Shown: piece after piece, positions 14,178 to 15,703 of the stretch
Layout of the letters: each line of letters starts with the position of its first letter
Position numbering within the stretch: position 1 is the stretch's first letter
Assembly: GCA_964633825.1 (NCBI GenBank)
Contig: CAZWHE010000097.1
Location: 1 to 15,703, forward strand
DNA: 15,703 nucleotides
Direction of reading: 5' to 3'
Source: CAZWHE01 sp964633825
GTDB lineage: Bacteria > Planctomycetota > B15-G4 > CAYZWU01
The notes under the pieces: generated by a model
What the model saw: only the letters and a program-made list of their open reading frames with translations
Databases searched by the model: none
Told to the model about the DNA's origin: nothing
Made by a program: the position numbers and the translations under genes

Positions 14178-15698
14178 ATGAGAAATGGACCGGTACTTGA
14201 TATCAAGCTCGACCGTTCATCGTCCCTTCCACTGACCCGGCAGGTGTGGGAGCAGATCGAGGAAAAGATCCGCTCCGGCGAGCTGCGCGACGGTGACAAG
14301 CTTCCATCTACTCGTGTGTTATCAAACAAGTTAAGCGTTAACAGATCCACCGTTGCATCAGCCTACCGCAAGCTGGAATCGAGGAATCTGGCCCGTTCGA
14401 GAGTGGGAAGCGGTACTTATGTGGTTTTTCCAAAGAAGGACCGACTTAAAGAATTGGATCGGTCCAATTATCGAATTCGTTTCACAGAGGGAACGGAAAG
14501 CCTCAAGAGGTTCGAGGCGGGCCTTCCCGAAATCGGATCTTCGCGAGCGAGCACACACAACTTCGCCGCTCTCGTTCCGGACGAAAACCTCTTCCCTGTC
14601 GAACCGTTCCGGGAGTGTCTCAACCACGTCCTCGACAGGGAAGGGGGCCGTGCGCTCCAGTACAGCGGCACTCTCGGATATCTTCCTCTCAGGGAGCTCA
14701 TCGCCGAAAGGATGTCGAAAAGAGGATCGACCATCACGGCGGAAGGGATCCTGATTGTGAGCGGAGCCCAGCAGGGGATGGACCTCGTGTTCCGCTCTCT
14801 CCTCTCCCCCGGGGACAGGATCATCGTGGGCTCCCCCACGTACCACAACATCTTTCCCCTGCTGAGGCAGATGGAAGTGGGCGTAGCGTCCGTTCCCATC
14901 ACCGACATCGGAATGGAAGCCCTTTCCCTGGAGAGGGTGGTGCGTGATCCCATGGTGCGGCTGATCTACACGATGCCCAACTTCCAGAATCCCACGGGCG
15001 TCACGGCGAGCCTGGAAAACCGCAAAAGGATCCTCGAGATCGCGTCGGATGCCGGCCTCCCCGTGCTCGAAGATGATTTCGAAGGGGACCTGGCCGGGGA
15101 CGGCGACTGTCCGCCGCCCATCCATTCCATCGACGGCTCCGGACGGGTCATCTACCTGGGAACGTTCTCGAAGAGCCTCTTTCCCGGTCTCCGCGTGGGA
15201 TGGCTCGCCGCCCCGGAGGAGATGACGGCCGTGTTCTCGGCGCTGAAAAAGGTGTCCGACCTCGAAAACAGCGTCCTGATCCAGAAAGCCCTTCACGAGT
15301 TCTGCCTTCGCGGGCACTACGAGAAACACCTCGACAGGGTCAGGAGGATCATCACGAAGAGAATGGCGGCGGCCTTCAGGGCCCTGAAAAGAGACATGCC
15401 CGAAGGCACATCGTGGTCCGAGCCGGGAGGCGGATTCGGCATCTGGGTCCGGTTTCCCCACGGAGTGAGATCGGCGAAGGTCAACGAGAAAGCCGCGGAG
15501 CGGGGCGTTCTCGTTTCACCGGGGACGCTCTTCGACAGCAGCGGCGAAGACCCGGGCGCGGTCCGGCTCTCGATCTCGCGCATCGACGAGCCCGCCATCG
15601 AGGACGGGATCCGGATCCTGGGGGAAATCGTGAAAGAGGAAGCCGCCGCTCCCAGAAAGACGAAGCCCGTTATCACGGAAACACCGCAGCACCTCTGA
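14178..15698 (+). CDS. MocR/GabR-family PLP-dependent transcription regulator
   Basis: A 506-residue fusion of a GntR-type winged helix (about 10-75: LPLTRQVWEQIEEKIRSGEL, DKLPSTRVLSNKLSVNRSTV, then the GSGTYV wing) and a fold type I aminotransferase domain (about 120-490). Aminotransferase features include LQYSGTLGYLPLRELIA, VSGAQQGMDLV, the NPTG-containing MPNFQNPTG, EDDFEGDL and the PLP-binding lysine K332 in YLGTFSKSLFPGLRVGW. Such proteins act as dimers whose effector forms an aldimine with PLP; known members control GABA, pyridoxal or amino-acid genes. Here no such target is adjacent, and the divergent neighbour is the secreted beta-helix protein. ATG 14178 is the only good start; it has no SD and lies next to the predicted transcription start. 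The C-terminal 20 residues are a loose charged tail. Overall length is usual for the family. Confidence 0.95.
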   Translation: MRNGPVLDIKLDRSSSLPLTRQVWEQIEEKIRSGELRDGDKLPSTRVLSNKLSVNRSTVASAYRKLESRNLARSRVGSGTYVVFPKKDRLKELDRSNYRIRFTEGTESLKRFEAGLPEIGSSRASTHNFAALVPDENLFPVEPFRECLNHVLDREGGRALQYSGTLGYLPLRELIAERMSKRGSTITAEGILIVSGAQQGMDLVFRSLLSPGDRIIVGSPTYHNIFPLLRQMEVGVASVPITDIGMEALSLERVVRDPMVRLIYTMPNFQNPTGVTASLENRKRILEIASDAGLPVLEDDFEGDLAGDGDCPPPIHSIDGSGRVIYLGTFSKSLFPGLRVGWLAAPEEMTAVFSALKKVSDLENSVLIQKALHEFCLRGHYEKHLDRVRRIITKRMAAAFRALKRDMPEGTSWSEPGGGFGIWVRFPHGVRSAKVNEKAAERGVLVSPGTLFDSSGEDPGAVRLSISRIDEPAIEDGIRILGEIVKEEAAAPRKTKPVITETPQHL

Positions 15699-15703
15699 GA
15701 GGC

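Overview
The window looks like chromosomal DNA from an uncultivated, moderately GC-rich bacterium. Housekeeping genes (mutS, glnS) sit beside large secreted or surface proteins made of carboxypeptidase-regulatory-like repeats and a right-handed beta-helix, together with a lone type IV pilus retraction ATPase. That mixture is common in environmental lineages such as Eisenbacteria/Latescibacteria-type, Hydrogenedentes, Planctomycetes-related or Acidobacteria-related bacteria. No 16S rRNA or other marker is present, so the placement is weak.

Left edge (1-1666), minus strand: a two-gene operon of an AAA_21/SMC-like ATPase followed by the start of a DUF4276-family (TOPRIM-like) partner that runs off the window. 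The second gene appears to start at a rare CTG codon overlapping the first gene's stop (CTGGTAA). A good sigma70-type promoter lies about 200 bp upstream. The region is visibly more AT-rich than mutS and looks like an acquired module. Its organisation resembles ATPase plus TOPRIM-like anti-phage pairs, but its function is unknown.

Centre-left (1667-6029): a GNAT-like acetyltransferase (minus) is divergent from mutS (plus). mutS overlaps by ATGA a small YccU-like CoA-binding protein. The intergenic region between the divergent genes carries two similar small dyads 42 bp apart.

Centre (6052-10718), minus strand: a 942-residue membrane- or lipid-anchored protein with about nine carboxypeptidase-regulatory-like (CarboxypepD_reg) beta-sandwich repeats, then glutaminyl-tRNA synthetase (GTG start, strong SD, extended -10 promoter). 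Between glnS and the divergent pilT-like gene lies an array of a 20-bp unit repeated in tandem about 3.5 times, each unit holding a small dyad.

Right (10935-15698): a PilT/PilU-type ATPase with a TTG start and a disordered tail (plus), a convergent secreted beta-helix protein (minus), and a divergent MocR/GabR-type PLP-dependent regulator (plus). The 0.3-kb region between the last two contains a strong operator-like dyad, a longer hairpin, and a consensus TTGACA placed so that the mocR transcript would be leaderless.

The parts most likely to be under-described are the ATPase/DUF4276 pair with its overlapping CTG start, the tandem-repeat array between glnS and pilT, and the pairing of a MocR regulator with a secreted beta-helix protein. 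No tRNA, rRNA, CRISPR array or insertion sequence was seen.
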